From assembly GCA_015654695.1 (NCBI GenBank), contig JAATGJ010000104.1, positions 1 to 32,521 of the forward strand: a stretch of 32,521 nucleotides of DNA, read 5' to 3'. Every line of letters begins with the position of its first letter. Within the stretch, counting starts at the first letter, position 1. The notes beneath the pieces were generated by a model. The model was not told where the DNA came from. It ran no database searches and saw nothing but the letters and a program-made list of their open reading frames with translations. This DNA is from Chitinophagales bacterium (lineage in GTDB: Bacteria > Bacteroidota > Bacteroidia > Chitinophagales > Chitinophagaceae). Below, in pieces: positions 7,495-15,498 of the stretch. Both the position numbers and the translations under genes were made by a program.

Positions 7495-9021
7495 GTGAAG
7501 AAAAGACAACTGGCACTAACGCTTGGATCATTCATAACCGGCATTGTCATCTTATTTAGTTCCTGCAAAAAAATCAATGAATCCACTGAATTAGGCGGTG
7601 ATCTTATTCCACCCATTGATAATATTAATACGTTTGATACTACCATTACAGTAGAAGCTTATAATGGTCTTTTTATGCTAGGAGGAACCAACCCATTATT
7701 GGAGGATTCTACTTATGGCAATTATACCGATGAACAGTTTCTTGGAGTCATTACACACGATCCTCTTTTTGGCAGGACAGATGCAGAAATGTATTTTGAG
7801 CTAAAGCCTGACCACTATAAATATACATTTCTTAATAAGCCGGACAGTCTTCATATTGACTCAGTAGTATTGGTACTTGATTATCTGGAAACATACGGGG
7901 ACACGACTATCCCTCAAACTATCAATGTGTATGAAATATCTTCTGAGTTCAGGGTGGATACATCTTACCTGGTAAGACGAAATAATTACTTCACTACTTC
8001 TACCTTACTTGGCTCCAGGACATTTAAACCGGAAAATCTGAAAGATTCCGTAGCGGCTTACAAGGATACAACCAGCAGGCAACTTCGAATCAAGCTTGAT
8101 AATTCATTTGGTCAAAGGCTGCTGGATTATGATACAGCTGCAACACCAGGACATGTTGATGGTTACTCATCTGATTCTGTTTTCAAAACCAAGTTCAGGG
8201 GATTTGCGTTAAAATCAGTTGCCGGTGGTAATGCCATAATGGGATTCAATCTACAGGGTGCAAATACCAAGCTGGCGATTTATTATAAAGATGACAATAA
8301 TGGAGCTCCAGTCGAAAAGTGGGATACAGCAGTTGATTATTTTATTTTTAAAGCACCATCTTCTTATGGTTTAGCCGGATCGGCATCTCATAATTCAATA
8401 AAAATAGATCATAGCCTCACGCCATTGCTGGCGGCACAAGGCGGTACTACACCGGATCCTTTAGTATATATTCAAAGTACACCTGGTTCATTTGCGACTT
8501 TAAAAATACCGGCATTGGCCACACTGAACAACCGGGTAGTACACAGAGCTGAACTGATAGCAGAACAGGTGTATGATATCAGCGATTCCACATTTCACCC
8601 GCCAAATTTTTTATTCGTGGATGCTTACGACCCAGCTCTGTCAAAACATCTGTTGATTCCTTACGACCTGCAATTTGATGGAACCGGCGCTTTAAATCTT
8701 GCCAGTTTTGGTATAAACCATATTAATGCATTGGATGGCTCCGGAAATGTAGTGCAGACCTGGAAGTTCAATCTTACCCGTTATGTACAGCATGTTGTCA
8801 ACAATACAGAGCCCGTTTATGATCTCCGGTTGCTTGCGCCATTCTATTTATATGACCAATATCGTATCGCTGCAGGCTCTACAGCTACAACACAGTTGAT
8901 AAGTATCAACCCTACATTAGCGAAGGGAAGGGTAAGACTTGCAGGAAATATAAGTACGCCCAGTACACCTGACCCCAATCCTCACCGGATGAGGTTGCGG
9001 ATTATTTACTCCAAACTTTAG
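7495..9021 (+). CDS. DUF4270 family lipoprotein
   Basis: This 508-residue predicted surface or periplasmic lipoprotein starts at GTG 7495 with VKKRQLALT, a hydrophobic core, and a lipobox ending in LFSSC (C24). Soon after comes KINESTELGGDLIPPIDNINTFDTTI, typical of the Bacteroidota DUF4270 family, whose function is not established. The rest is rich in beta-type segments, with FLGVITHDPLFGRTDAEMYFEL and DSVVLVLDY as family landmarks. An alternative ATG at 7405 would add 30 residues encoded by the REP-like repeat and bury the signal peptide, so I rejected it. The GTG overlaps the stop of a 15-codon frame at 7451-7498. It probably shares a transcript with the preceding gene, 67 bases away. Confidence 0.82.
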   Translation: MKKRQLALTLGSFITGIVILFSSCKKINESTELGGDLIPPIDNINTFDTTITVEAYNGLFMLGGTNPLLEDSTYGNYTDEQFLGVITHDPLFGRTDAEMYFELKPDHYKYTFLNKPDSLHIDSVVLVLDYLETYGDTTIPQTINVYEISSEFRVDTSYLVRRNNYFTTSTLLGSRTFKPENLKDSVAAYKDTTSRQLRIKLDNSFGQRLLDYDTAATPGHVDGYSSDSVFKTKFRGFALKSVAGGNAIMGFNLQGANTKLAIYYKDDNNGAPVEKWDTAVDYFIFKAPSSYGLAGSASHNSIKIDHSLTPLLAAQGGTTPDPLVYIQSTPGSFATLKIPALATLNNRVVHRAELIAEQVYDISDSTFHPPNFLFVDAYDPALSKHLLIPYDLQFDGTGALNLASFGINHINALDGSGNVVQTWKFNLTRYVQHVVNNTEPVYDLRLLAPFYLYDQYRIAAGSTATTQLISINPTLAKGRVRLAGNISTPSTPDPNPHRMRLRIIYSKL

Positions 9022-9047
9022 TGAATAAGCTTTTTTATAAATAATTT

Positions 9048-9076
9048 AAATCGGGTGTTATATTTGCACCCGATTT
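9048..9076 (+). promoter_or_regulatory. Perfect 10-base inverted repeat with a -7 box in its loop, upstream of metK
   Basis: AAATCGGGTG (9048-9057) and CACCCGATTT (9067-9076) are perfectly complementary around TTATATTTG. The loop contains TATATTTG (9059-9066), a full match to the Bacteroidota -7 box TAnnTTTG, 50 bases before the metK start. It lies 26 bases after the DUF4270 stop and is followed by GATTTTATAT, so it could be a terminator for that gene, an operator overlapping the metK promoter, or both. No clear -33 TTTG is present. Confidence 0.6.
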
Positions 9077-9116
9077 GATTTTATATAATTCAACTACAAA
9101 AAACTTAACCCATTTT

Positions 9117-10373
9117 ATGCCTTACCTCTTTACTTCTGAAAGTGTTTCTGAAGGCCACCCGGACAAAGTAGCCGACCAGATATCCGATGCTCTTATTGAT
9201 AACTTCCTGGCCTTCGATTCCCAGTCGAAAGTAGCTTGTGAAACCCTGGTAACCACCGGGCAGGTAGTACTGGCAGGTGAGGTGAAATCAAAAGCCTATC
9301 TCGATGTGCAGGAGATAGCCCGTGGCGTTATTCGCAAGATTGGTTATACCAAGAGTGAATATATGTTTGAAGCCAGTTCATGCGGTGTATTATCCGCTAT
9401 TCATGAACAATCAGCTGATATCAACCAGGGTGTTGACCGTAAGAAAAAAGAGGAACAAGGCGCTGGTGATCAGGGTATGATGTTTGGTTATGCCACTAAT
9501 GAGACAGAACATTATATGCCCCTGGCATTGGATCTTGCGCATAACCTTTTAATTGAACTGGCAGCTATCCGCCGTGAAAAAAATTCAAAAATGCCTTACC
9601 TGCGCCCGGATGCAAAAAGCCAGGTGACATTAGAATACGATGATAACAATCAACCATCCCGTATTGATGCTATTGTAATTTCGACACAACATGATGATTT
9701 TGACGCTGAGGCAAAAATGCTGGCTAAGATCAAAAATGATGTAATCACCATCCTGATACCCAGGATCAAAGCGAAATATAAAAAGTACGCTAAGCTCTTT
9801 AATGAAAATATCAAATACCATATCAATCCGACCGGCAAGTTCGTAATCGGCGGTCCGCATGGTGATACGGGTTTGACAGGCCGCAAGATCATCGTTGATA
9901 CATACGGTGGCAAGGGAGCTCATGGTGGTGGCGCCTTTAGCGGAAAAGATCCTTCCAAAGTTGATCGCAGCGCTGCATATGCTACAAGGCATATCGCCAA
10001 AAATTTAGTAGCCGCTGGTCTTTGCAGTGAAGTATTGGTACAGGTTTCTTATGCCATCGGTGTAGCAAAACCTACCAGCATTCACGTAAATACTTATGGC
10101 ACTGCTAAAGTGAAATTAACCGACGGACAGATCAGTAAGATCGTGGAAAGTGTTTTTGATATGCGCCCTTATTTCATTGAACAGCGTTTGAAATTGCGTA
10201 ATCCTATTTATAGTGAAACAGCAGCGTATGGCCACATGGGCCGCAAGCCGCAGATAGTAGAAAAAACATTTACTTCCCCTGATGGAAAAACGGTGATAAA
10301 AAAAGTAGAACTGTTTACCTGGGAGAAATTAGATTATGTAGGTAAAGTGAAAAAGGCTTTTGCGTTAAAATGA
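9117..10373 (+). CDS. metK: S-adenosylmethionine synthetase (methionine adenosyltransferase)
   Basis: MetK makes S-adenosylmethionine from methionine and ATP in the cytoplasm. From ATG 9117 the protein has 418 residues, longer than the 384 of E. coli and consistent with the longer Bacteroidota form as I recall it. Signatures are [18 protein letters not shown] (catalytic H14), [12 protein letters not shown] (115-126), the phosphate loop [13 protein letters not shown], and [19 protein letters not shown]. An upstream ATG at 9075 would add 14 residues inside the inverted repeat and promoter region; family proteins begin [10 protein letters not shown], so 9117 is preferred. A REP-like repeat begins directly after the TGA stop. 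It appears to be transcribed alone. Confidence 0.96.
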   Translation: MPYLFTSESVSEGHPDKVADQISDALIDNFLAFDSQSKVACETLVTTGQVVLAGEVKSKAYLDVQEIARGVIRKIGYTKSEYMFEASSCGVLSAIHEQSADINQGVDRKKKEEQGAGDQGMMFGYATNETEHYMPLALDLAHNLLIELAAIRREKNSKMPYLRPDAKSQVTLEYDDNNQPSRIDAIVISTQHDDFDAEAKMLAKIKNDVITILIPRIKAKYKKYAKLFNENIKYHINPTGKFVIGGPHGDTGLTGRKIIVDTYGGKGAHGGGAFSGKDPSKVDRSAAYATRHIAKNLVAAGLCSEVLVQVSYAIGVAKPTSIHVNTYGTAKVKLTDGQISKIVESVFDMRPYFIEQRLKLRNPIYSETAAYGHMGRKPQIVEKTFTSPDGKTVIKKVELFTWEKLDYVGKVKKAFALK

Positions 10374-10445
10374 CCTCACCCTGGCTCTCTCCAAGGGAGA
10401 GGGTTTCGAAGACCCTGCTGGTTGCAAAAACTTGCAGGGTCTTTA
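10374..10445 (+). repeat. REP-like composite repeat unit, copy 2a
   Basis: Starting right after the metK stop, CCTCACCCTGGCTCTCTCC pairs imperfectly with GGGAGAGGG. This is followed by TTCGAAGAC and a second hairpin (10409-10443). The whole unit is repeated in degenerate form at 10461-10535. It has no coding potential. Confidence 0.75.
10409..10443 (+). terminator. Probable terminator hairpin after metK
   Basis: AAGACCCTGC (10409-10418) pairs perfectly with GCAGGGTCTT (10434-10443) across a 15-base loop, followed by TATTTA. The T tail is weak, and the hairpin is also part of the repeat unit, so termination is inferred. Confidence 0.5.
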
Positions 10446-10460
10446 TTTACTATACATTTG

Positions 10461-10535
10461 CCTCACCCTGACCCTCTCCATAAATGGAGAGGAAATTCGA
10501 AGACTTGGCAAATTTGAAAAGCTTGCAGCGTTTTA
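10461..10535 (+). repeat. REP-like composite repeat unit, copy 2b
   Basis: This is a degenerate direct copy of the unit at 10374-10445. CCTCACCCTGACCCTCTCC, CATAAATG and GGAGAGG are followed by TTCGAAGAC, an AAAAGCTTGCAG segment and TTTTA. Here the second hairpin has lost pairing (GACTTGGC against GCAGCGTT). It ends 20 bases before the rlmB start. Confidence 0.72.
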
Positions 10536-10555
10536 GCTTATAATATTCTAAAGAA

Positions 10556-11326
10556 GTGAAAAATTTCAGACAACAACAACGACCTAAAAAAAGCTCGCTC
10601 GTAATTGGACGTAAAGCAGTGATAGATGCTATCCGTTCGGGCCAGCAACTGGACAGGATATATCTTGATACAAAAGCGCTGGGTGCGGATATTAATGAGA
10701 TAAAAGGACTGGCCACTCAGCATACCATCCCCATCAACTACGTACCCGTGGCTAAGCTGAATGGCTTTAATATCACCGATCATGAAGGTTGCGTAGCCAT
10801 GATCGCTAAAGTCCAGTATCACGATCTGCAGGAGATCATCTCTTTTGTAGTCGAGAGTGGCGAGACGCCTTTATTCCTGATGCTGGATAGCATTACTGAT
10901 ATCAGAAACATAGGAGGCATTGCCCGTACAGCGTTTTGTTGCGGTGTGCATGCCATCATCATTCCTGATAAGGGAATTGGGGCATTGAATGAAGACGCAA
11001 TCCTTACCTCCGCCGGTGCATTGGAAAAAATCCCCGTTTGCCGTGTAAACAGCCTGATGAAAGCGGTAGATGAACTGCACCTGAATGGCATAAAAGTGTT
11101 TGCCAGTGAAATGACAGCAGCAAAAAATATTTCTGAAATTGATTTCAAAGAACCGTGTGCCATTATAATGGGCAGTGAAGAAAAAGGCATTTATCCCGCA
11201 TTGCTGAAGATATGTGATGAGAAAATAAAAATTCCCATGAAGGGAGATTTTGAAAGTTTGAACGTATCGGTAGCAACAGGGATGATTTTATATGAAGTGA
11301 TGCGGCAGCGAATGTTTGTTGATTAG
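10556..11326 (+). CDS. rlmB: 23S rRNA (guanosine-2'-O-)-methyltransferase RlmB, TrmH/SpoU family
   Basis: This 256-residue SPOUT-class enzyme transfers a methyl group from S-adenosylmethionine to a ribose 2'-OH, in RlmB that of G2251 of 23S rRNA. The N-terminal substrate-binding part starts with SLVIGRKAVIDAIRSG. The three SPOUT motifs are RNIGGIARTA (117-126), IMGSEEKGIY (204-213) and SLNVSVATGM (234-243), which form the knotted SAM site. The start is GTG 10556; no in-frame ATG lies near it. RlmB is the best guess, but another TrmH-family rRNA or tRNA target cannot be excluded. It follows the SAM synthetase gene, with repeats between. It converges on the SDR gene with a 25-base gap. Confidence 0.87.
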   Translation: MKNFRQQQRPKKSSLVIGRKAVIDAIRSGQQLDRIYLDTKALGADINEIKGLATQHTIPINYVPVAKLNGFNITDHEGCVAMIAKVQYHDLQEIISFVVESGETPLFLMLDSITDIRNIGGIARTAFCCGVHAIIIPDKGIGALNEDAILTSAGALEKIPVCRVNSLMKAVDELHLNGIKVFASEMTAAKNISEIDFKEPCAIIMGSEEKGIYPALLKICDEKIKIPMKGDFESLNVSVATGMILYEVMRQRMFVD

Positions 11327-11351
11327 CATTACTACATACGATATGAAATAA

Positions 11352-12206
11352 TCAGGCAGCCTCTTTATTATCATTCAGTATTATTCCTTTCAATAGTTGG
11401 TCGGTCTTTAGTTTTGTAAGCCTTTTCATTTGCCGATCGGTGATCTTTGTCTTTAACCAGCCAGGCAACATCGTATCCAGCCAAAGAAAGAACCGGTTCC
11501 ATTTGCCGGGTATAATCCGTTCCTTTCCCCTGATCAGATCTTTTATTGCTATACCTGCTACATCTTCGGGATCCATAGCGGCGGCTTGTGTTATCCATGA
11601 GCCGCTCCGGTGCAGCAAATAAAAAGAAGGATTGCTATTCATACCGCCGGGGCATAATACGGTTACAGAAATCTTATATTTTTTCAATTCCTTCCGGAGG
11701 CTTTTTGAGAAAAAATAAATGAATGACTTTGTAGCACCATACACCTGCTTCTTTGGAAGATAAAAGAACACACACAGGCTGCTTACATTCAGAATAAATG
11801 AGCGGGGATGTTTTTTTAATTCAGGCAGGAATAAATGAGTAATATGGACCGTTGCCATTACGTTCAACTGTATCTGGCATTGGTATATTTCAAAGTCACA
11901 TTCATCAAAATCATACGTATTGCCTATACCTGCGTTATTAATGAGCATAGTGACAGGCAGGTTATTTTCCATTACTTTTTCCCATAAAAAATGACGGCTT
12001 TCCTCTATTGTCAGGTTCAGTCCAAACTCATAAACCAGTACTTTATATTCACGTCGGATATAGGATGACAACTGGTGCAATTCAATACCCGGTAATGCTA
12101 CAAGTATAAGATTCATGCCCCGTGATGCGCATTCTATAGCCAGAGCCTTGCCAAGTCCTTCGCTGGCACCGGTGATAAGCGTATAAGATTTATTAATGCT
12201 GTTCAT
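11352..12206 (-). CDS. Short-chain dehydrogenase/reductase (classical SDR)
   Basis: This 284-residue NAD(P)-dependent oxidoreductase has the cofactor loop TGASEGLG (12-19), NNAG (90-93), a catalytic serine in NVSSLC (about 142) and YGATK (Y156, K160). After the Rossmann domain, a C-terminal tail of basic and hydrophobic residues (KWNRFFLWLDTMLPGWLK) could touch the membrane. Such SDRs often act on lipids or ketones, but the substrate cannot be read from sequence. It is the last gene of a four-gene operon and overlaps the upstream epimerase-like gene by 14 bases, implying coupled translation. The neighbours are membrane-linked, so a lipid-like substrate is a reasonable guess only. Confidence 0.88.
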   Translation of the reverse strand: MNSINKSYTLITGASEGLGKALAIECASRGMNLILVALPGIELHQLSSYIRREYKVLVYEFGLNLTIEESRHFLWEKVMENNLPVTMLINNAGIGNTYDFDECDFEIYQCQIQLNVMATVHITHLFLPELKKHPRSFILNVSSLCVFFYLPKKQVYGATKSFIYFFSKSLRKELKKYKISVTVLCPGGMNSNPSFYLLHRSGSWITQAAAMDPEDVAGIAIKDLIRGKERIIPGKWNRFFLWLDTMLPGWLKTKITDRQMKRLTKLKTDQLLKGIILNDNKEAA

Positions 12207-13188
12207 GATTATTCATTTTAAGATGACCAATAGTAATTCGCATCCCCTCTTCAAACGGGGTAATACAATAACCCAATTGCCTGACGGCCTTGTTGCAGTC
12301 AAAAATTTTATCTGATTGGATACGCTTTGCAATACCTGGCGTAATTAAAGGTTCGTGGCCATTTAATTTCCCCCTCATAAGTTCTATCCAGCTAAATGCC
12401 TTGAGTAATGGCTGGGGTATCCGGATATGAACGTTTTTCGTCTCGCTGAGTCTTTTCAGAATATCTGTAAACCGTTTATAAGAGACATTCTCTCCCCCAA
12501 GTATATATCGTTCGCCGCCTAAACCTTTTTCCATAGCCAGTGTGTGCCCGTTGACTACATCATCAATAAAAGCATAATTGGCCTTCGTTCCAAGCCGCCA
12601 GGGAAGCGTTGCTACTTTGTTATTTAGCAGATGAAGTATGAACCTGTTGACACCGCTGCTATGCCTGTATATACCCGGTCCATAAACTCTTCCAGGATTT
12701 ACAATTACTGTAAAAAGGCCTTTACCCGCATATTCTTTCACCGCCCTTTCAGCAAGATATTTTGACAGATCATAATCATTGTCAAAGGAAGTGATGCGCG
12801 GATCATTTTCGATAAATATATGGTCATTGGATTGACCCCATACACCACAAGTGCTTGTAAAGACTAATTTATGCACACCTTCCTGCAGTGCTGCCTCCAG
12901 TACATTGTTAGTACCTCCTACATTTTGCGTATAAAAAATATCCGGTTTTTTAGCCCAAAGTTTTACGAATCCTGCTGTATGATAAACCTGCCTGCAACCT
13001 TTCATGGCCAGGGATAAACTTTCTTTATCCAGGATATCCCCTTCGAAAACGGTGATATTAGGATGTTGCAGTAATTCTTTTGCTGCTGTATTGCAGACAA
13101 ATGCGTGGACATGGTTTCCCCTGCCCGCAAGTGTATGCGCCAGTTTATTACCGATATACCCGGATGCTCCGGTTATTAAAATTTTCAT
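12193..13188 (-). CDS. NAD-dependent epimerase/dehydratase family protein (extended SDR, DFR/3-beta-HSD-like)
   Basis: This 331-residue extended SDR has TGASGYIG at residues 6-13, the GDILD cofactor-contact segment, and YDLSK (Y139, K143) as the catalytic pair. NPGRVYGPG and YAFIDDVVNGH are typical of the dihydroflavonol-reductase / hydroxysteroid-dehydrogenase / HpnA-like branch rather than of nucleotide-sugar epimerases. It probably oxidises or reduces a hydroxyl or keto group on a small hydrophobic substrate; the substrate is unknown. The start overlaps the CPBP gene stop by 4 bases, and the end overlaps the next SDR gene by 14 bases. All four genes of this minus-strand unit are therefore tightly packed. 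Confidence 0.87.
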   Translation of the reverse strand: MKILITGASGYIGNKLAHTLAGRGNHVHAFVCNTAAKELLQHPNITVFEGDILDKESLSLAMKGCRQVYHTAGFVKLWAKKPDIFYTQNVGGTNNVLEAALQEGVHKLVFTSTCGVWGQSNDHIFIENDPRITSFDNDYDLSKYLAERAVKEYAGKGLFTVIVNPGRVYGPGIYRHSSGVNRFILHLLNNKVATLPWRLGTKANYAFIDDVVNGHTLAMEKGLGGERYILGGENVSYKRFTDILKRLSETKNVHIRIPQPLLKAFSWIELMRGKLNGHEPLITPGIAKRIQSDKIFDCNKAVRQLGYCITPFEEGMRITIGHLKMNNHEQH

Positions 13189-13871
13189 GCAGAAGAATTT
13201 GATGATGTAATAATTTTTTGTACAAGACGGACTTCATAAGGTATTGTAAATGCGATGTGCAATACGATAGCGGGCCATGCAGAGCCCTGCCAGATGCATA
13301 GGCTGCAAAGTAATAATCCAAATGGGATACAGGCCAGCATTTCATCTTTTCCGTTAACTATATGCAGTAAAGTGTAAAGACTGACATTTAAAAAGATGGC
13401 CACAGGAATTCCGAAACTACTTATGCAATCGGTGAGCAGGTAACCCCTGAACCACGTTTCATAAGCACACAGAAATAATAAGCGGAGCAAAAAATAGCTT
13501 ATAATAAATATGATACTAAAAGAAGTATTTACCGTTGTGTTACCCACTACCAGTCTGTATTTTTTTTCGGCAAGTATTGGAGCCATAATCATAAATAGAA
13601 TTACAAAAAGCCCGGTTAACTCTGTTGGAAAGCTGGCTGTCGCAACGCTTTTACCAAATACTATTGGTACATGGTGATTAAAAAAATAGCCCGGGAGAAT
13701 ACCTAATAAAAGGATGCCACCAATATGCAGCACGATCAGCATGTTGCGGTTTGTAACCAGGCCATTTTCATCCAGCAACCTGTTTCCCTTTTTTTCTTTA
13801 CTCAGCCATAGCAATGCGAAGAAGAGAAGATAACTTATTGAATAGATCAATATTTCATAACCTTGTGTCAT
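13185..13871 (-). CDS. CPBP (CAAX protease/bacteriocin-processing) family membrane protein, catalytic residues degenerate
   Basis: This 228-residue protein has about six to seven membrane segments and looks like an ABI/CPBP (Rce1-like) glutamic intramembrane protease. The three family motifs can be placed but are eroded. EExxxR appears as YETWFR (Y137, E138, R142), with tyrosine at the first glutamate, the general base in studied Rce1 proteins. FxxxH appears as YTLLH (Y166, H170). HxxxN appears as HIAFT (H205, T209), with asparagine lost. The fold should be preserved, but proteolysis is doubtful. It starts 6 bases after the DUF6134-like gene and overlaps the epimerase-like gene by 4 bases. 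A non-proteolytic membrane role serving the operon is possible. Confidence 0.75.
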   Translation of the reverse strand: MTQGYEILIYSISYLLFFALLWLSKEKKGNRLLDENGLVTNRNMLIVLHIGGILLLGILPGYFFNHHVPIVFGKSVATASFPTELTGLFVILFMIMAPILAEKKYRLVVGNTTVNTSFSIIFIISYFLLRLLFLCAYETWFRGYLLTDCISSFGIPVAIFLNVSLYTLLHIVNGKDEMLACIPFGLLLCSLCIWQGSAWPAIVLHIAFTIPYEVRLVQKIITSSNSSA

Positions 13872-13877
13872 TGTTTA

Positions 13878-14567
13878 TTATTTTAACATAAGTGCTGCTG
13901 AATAAAAGCTATGATCTATTTTCACTTTATAACAGACCCCGCGGGTATAATAAAAGGAGTTGCTGGTGGCGTCGGGAAAACTGATCTTGTAAGCGCCGTC
14001 AGATTCTTTCTCTATATCAAGGAAACATTGATGATTGTCTGAATAAACCTGCTTCCGGTCAACTGGCTCCTGGAAATACATACAAAGCGTATTGAATGTG
14101 ACTGGCGGTATATGAAGTTTAGTCTTTTCTGATTTATCTTCCACTTCGTAGCTGTTGCCAACAAGACGGGTATGCCTGTCTGCTTTGACATTGCCATTCA
14201 TTTTTCTATAGAAATAAGAATGATGCAGTTTGCCTTCCCGAAATTGTGAGATCTCTTTTGCAGCAGAAGAAAAAGTAAAAAAGAACCTGGCCTTTATTTC
14301 TGATCCCATGCTGATGGTAGTAGTATTGCTGTCTGTGAGTTTTTCGAGACTTAACCAGCCAATTTCGCTGCCATTGCGCATTACCTTATAATTGCGGGAT
14401 TGTTTCTGTGCAGCTAAAACAAAAGAAGCGAGTAATAATAATACCACCAGTGTTAAAATGATCTGGTTGGAACGTATAAACAGCCGGGAAACGAGATTTC
14501 TTTTTATCTTTTCCCAGTCCTGTTTCCTGAGTTTCTTAAATAACAGGTAAAGCAATGCCGGTACCAT
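13878..14567 (-). CDS. DUF6134-like membrane-anchored protein of unknown function
   Basis: This 229-residue protein has an N-terminal positively charged stretch of about 35 residues, one strong hydrophobic segment (about 36-53, LTLVVLLLLASFVLA), and a predicted extracytoplasmic domain of about 175 residues. NYKVMRNGSEIGWLSLEK resembles the start of DUF6134 proteins of Bacteroidota, which usually follows directly on a signal peptide; I recognise the family only moderately well. The 35 residues before the hydrophobic segment are unusual, but no later ATG precedes that segment. It is the first gene of the four-gene operon, six bases before the CPBP-like gene. The function is unknown. Confidence 0.6.
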   Translation of the reverse strand: MVPALLYLLFKKLRKQDWEKIKRNLVSRLFIRSNQIILTLVVLLLLASFVLAAQKQSRNYKVMRNGSEIGWLSLEKLTDSNTTTISMGSEIKARFFFTFSSAAKEISQFREGKLHHSYFYRKMNGNVKADRHTRLVGNSYEVEDKSEKTKLHIPPVTFNTLCMYFQEPVDRKQVYSDNHQCFLDIEKESDGAYKISFPDATSNSFYYTRGVCYKVKIDHSFYSAALMLK

Positions 14568-14729
14568 AGTTGTATGTTTTTATGGTTAATAAAAATTGTA
14601 CTAAAAATTCAAGTCACATCTCAGGGGATTGGATCGCAGAGTTTCTTAACTGGAGTATGTAAGCAAATTGTAATTAAGTATCAATTTTGCTTTTCCTTTT
14701 TATAGTGAGGATGGTGGTTGAGCAACGAT

Positions 14730-15308
14730 TCACTTTTGCACCAGCTTCATCATCAACTCGGCCCTCAGGTCGCGGAACTTCTCTTTTTTGCCTCCAATGA
14801 TGAATTTCTTTTTTGCGACTGCACCTATTATAGTCCCGATAATAGCACCGCTTGCTCCCATGCCTATTCCCCCTACCAGCGCTTTTTCTTCCGCTGTGAG
14901 GGCAAAGGCATTATTCAGGGCCGTACCGAATGTGCCAATTCCCCATGGATCGGTTGAGGCATCAGGATATTCATCTACGGAATCATCACCGCTGGCTAAG
15001 CCCATAATTATACCTGTAAGTGCTCCTGTACCAAACCCAATCAATGCTCCTTTTAATATGCTGTTTTTTCTTCTCAAGGAAAATGATTTAATATTCTCAA
15101 CAGGGATATACTGTTGGTTATTTACAGACTTTAGCAGGACTAACTGGTCGTCATTGATGGCATACAGCCTTCCTTTTATCATTTTATTGTTCAACATTCT
15201 GATGAATACAGTAAAAGATTTTTGTTTTTTATCAGATGTTGAGTCTGACTGAGCCCGCGAAATGGCCAAAGCAAGCAGGCATGTTATTAAGAAGGATAGC
15301 TTTTTCAT
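14730..15308 (-). CDS. Small exported protein with glycine-zipper-like membrane segments
   Basis: This 192-residue hypothetical protein has a signal peptide (MKKLSFLITCLLALAISRA, cleavage probably before Q20). Residues 30-80 form a short beta-type domain with KMIKGRLYAINDDQLVLL, reminiscent of small SH3/Sm-like barrels. Two glycine-rich hydrophobic segments follow (ALIGFGTGALTGIIMGLASG and GGIGMGASGAIIGTIIGAV), with GxxxG spacing that favours helix packing in a membrane. The C-terminus is basic. Similar proteins are common in Bacteroidota genomes but have no known role. It is divergent from the first helix-turn-helix gene, with a promoter-like box at 15347-15354. Confidence 0.7.
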   Translation of the reverse strand: MKKLSFLITCLLALAISRAQSDSTSDKKQKSFTVFIRMLNNKMIKGRLYAINDDQLVLLKSVNNQQYIPVENIKSFSLRRKNSILKGALIGFGTGALTGIIMGLASGDDSVDEYPDASTDPWGIGTFGTALNNAFALTAEEKALVGGIGMGASGAIIGTIIGAVAKKKFIIGGKKEKFRDLRAELMMKLVQK

Positions 15309-15346
15309 TGTCTTGTGTTTTGATTGATGAAACCTTGTTGACCATT

Positions 15347-15354
15347 CAAAGCTA
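15347..15354 (-). promoter_or_regulatory. Putative -7 box for the glycine-zipper protein gene
   Basis: Read on the minus strand this is TAGCTTTG, a full match to TAnnTTTG, 38 bases upstream of the start at 15308. The -33 region (TTAGG, 21 bases further upstream) is only a weak match. Confidence 0.42.
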
Positions 15355-15451
15355 TTTTCAGAAGAATGCTGTTCCTAATTGATAAATGCTTCGCATCTGC
15401 AGCTTTTCGTACTAAATACCACTTACCGGGCATACGATATCAAGGACGGAA

Positions 15452-15482
15452 TTGGTTTTTGCAAAAAATGCGTCTATATTTA
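15452..15482 (+). promoter_or_regulatory. Putative promoter of the first helix-turn-helix paralogue
   Basis: TTG at 15452-15454, a 20-base spacer, then TATATTTA at 15475-15482 (one mismatch to TAnnTTTG). The preceding GCGTC and following GCG are also present around the corresponding box of the second paralogue (GCGTCAGGTTTGCG, about 16727-16740). Confidence 0.5.
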
Positions 15483-15498
15483 GCGTACAAGCCCTTTT

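Noticed and set aside
10450-10822. Minus-strand frames over the repeat region and the rlmB start
   Set aside because: They combine the repeat's translated peptide (GEGQGEA) with the complement of rlmB and show no family signal.
14788-15252. 154-codon plus-strand frame opposite the glycine-zipper protein gene
   Set aside because: Its protein is a low-complexity Pro/Ile/Ala sequence that mirrors the Gly/Ala-rich codons of the real gene; the minus-strand gene has a proper signal peptide.
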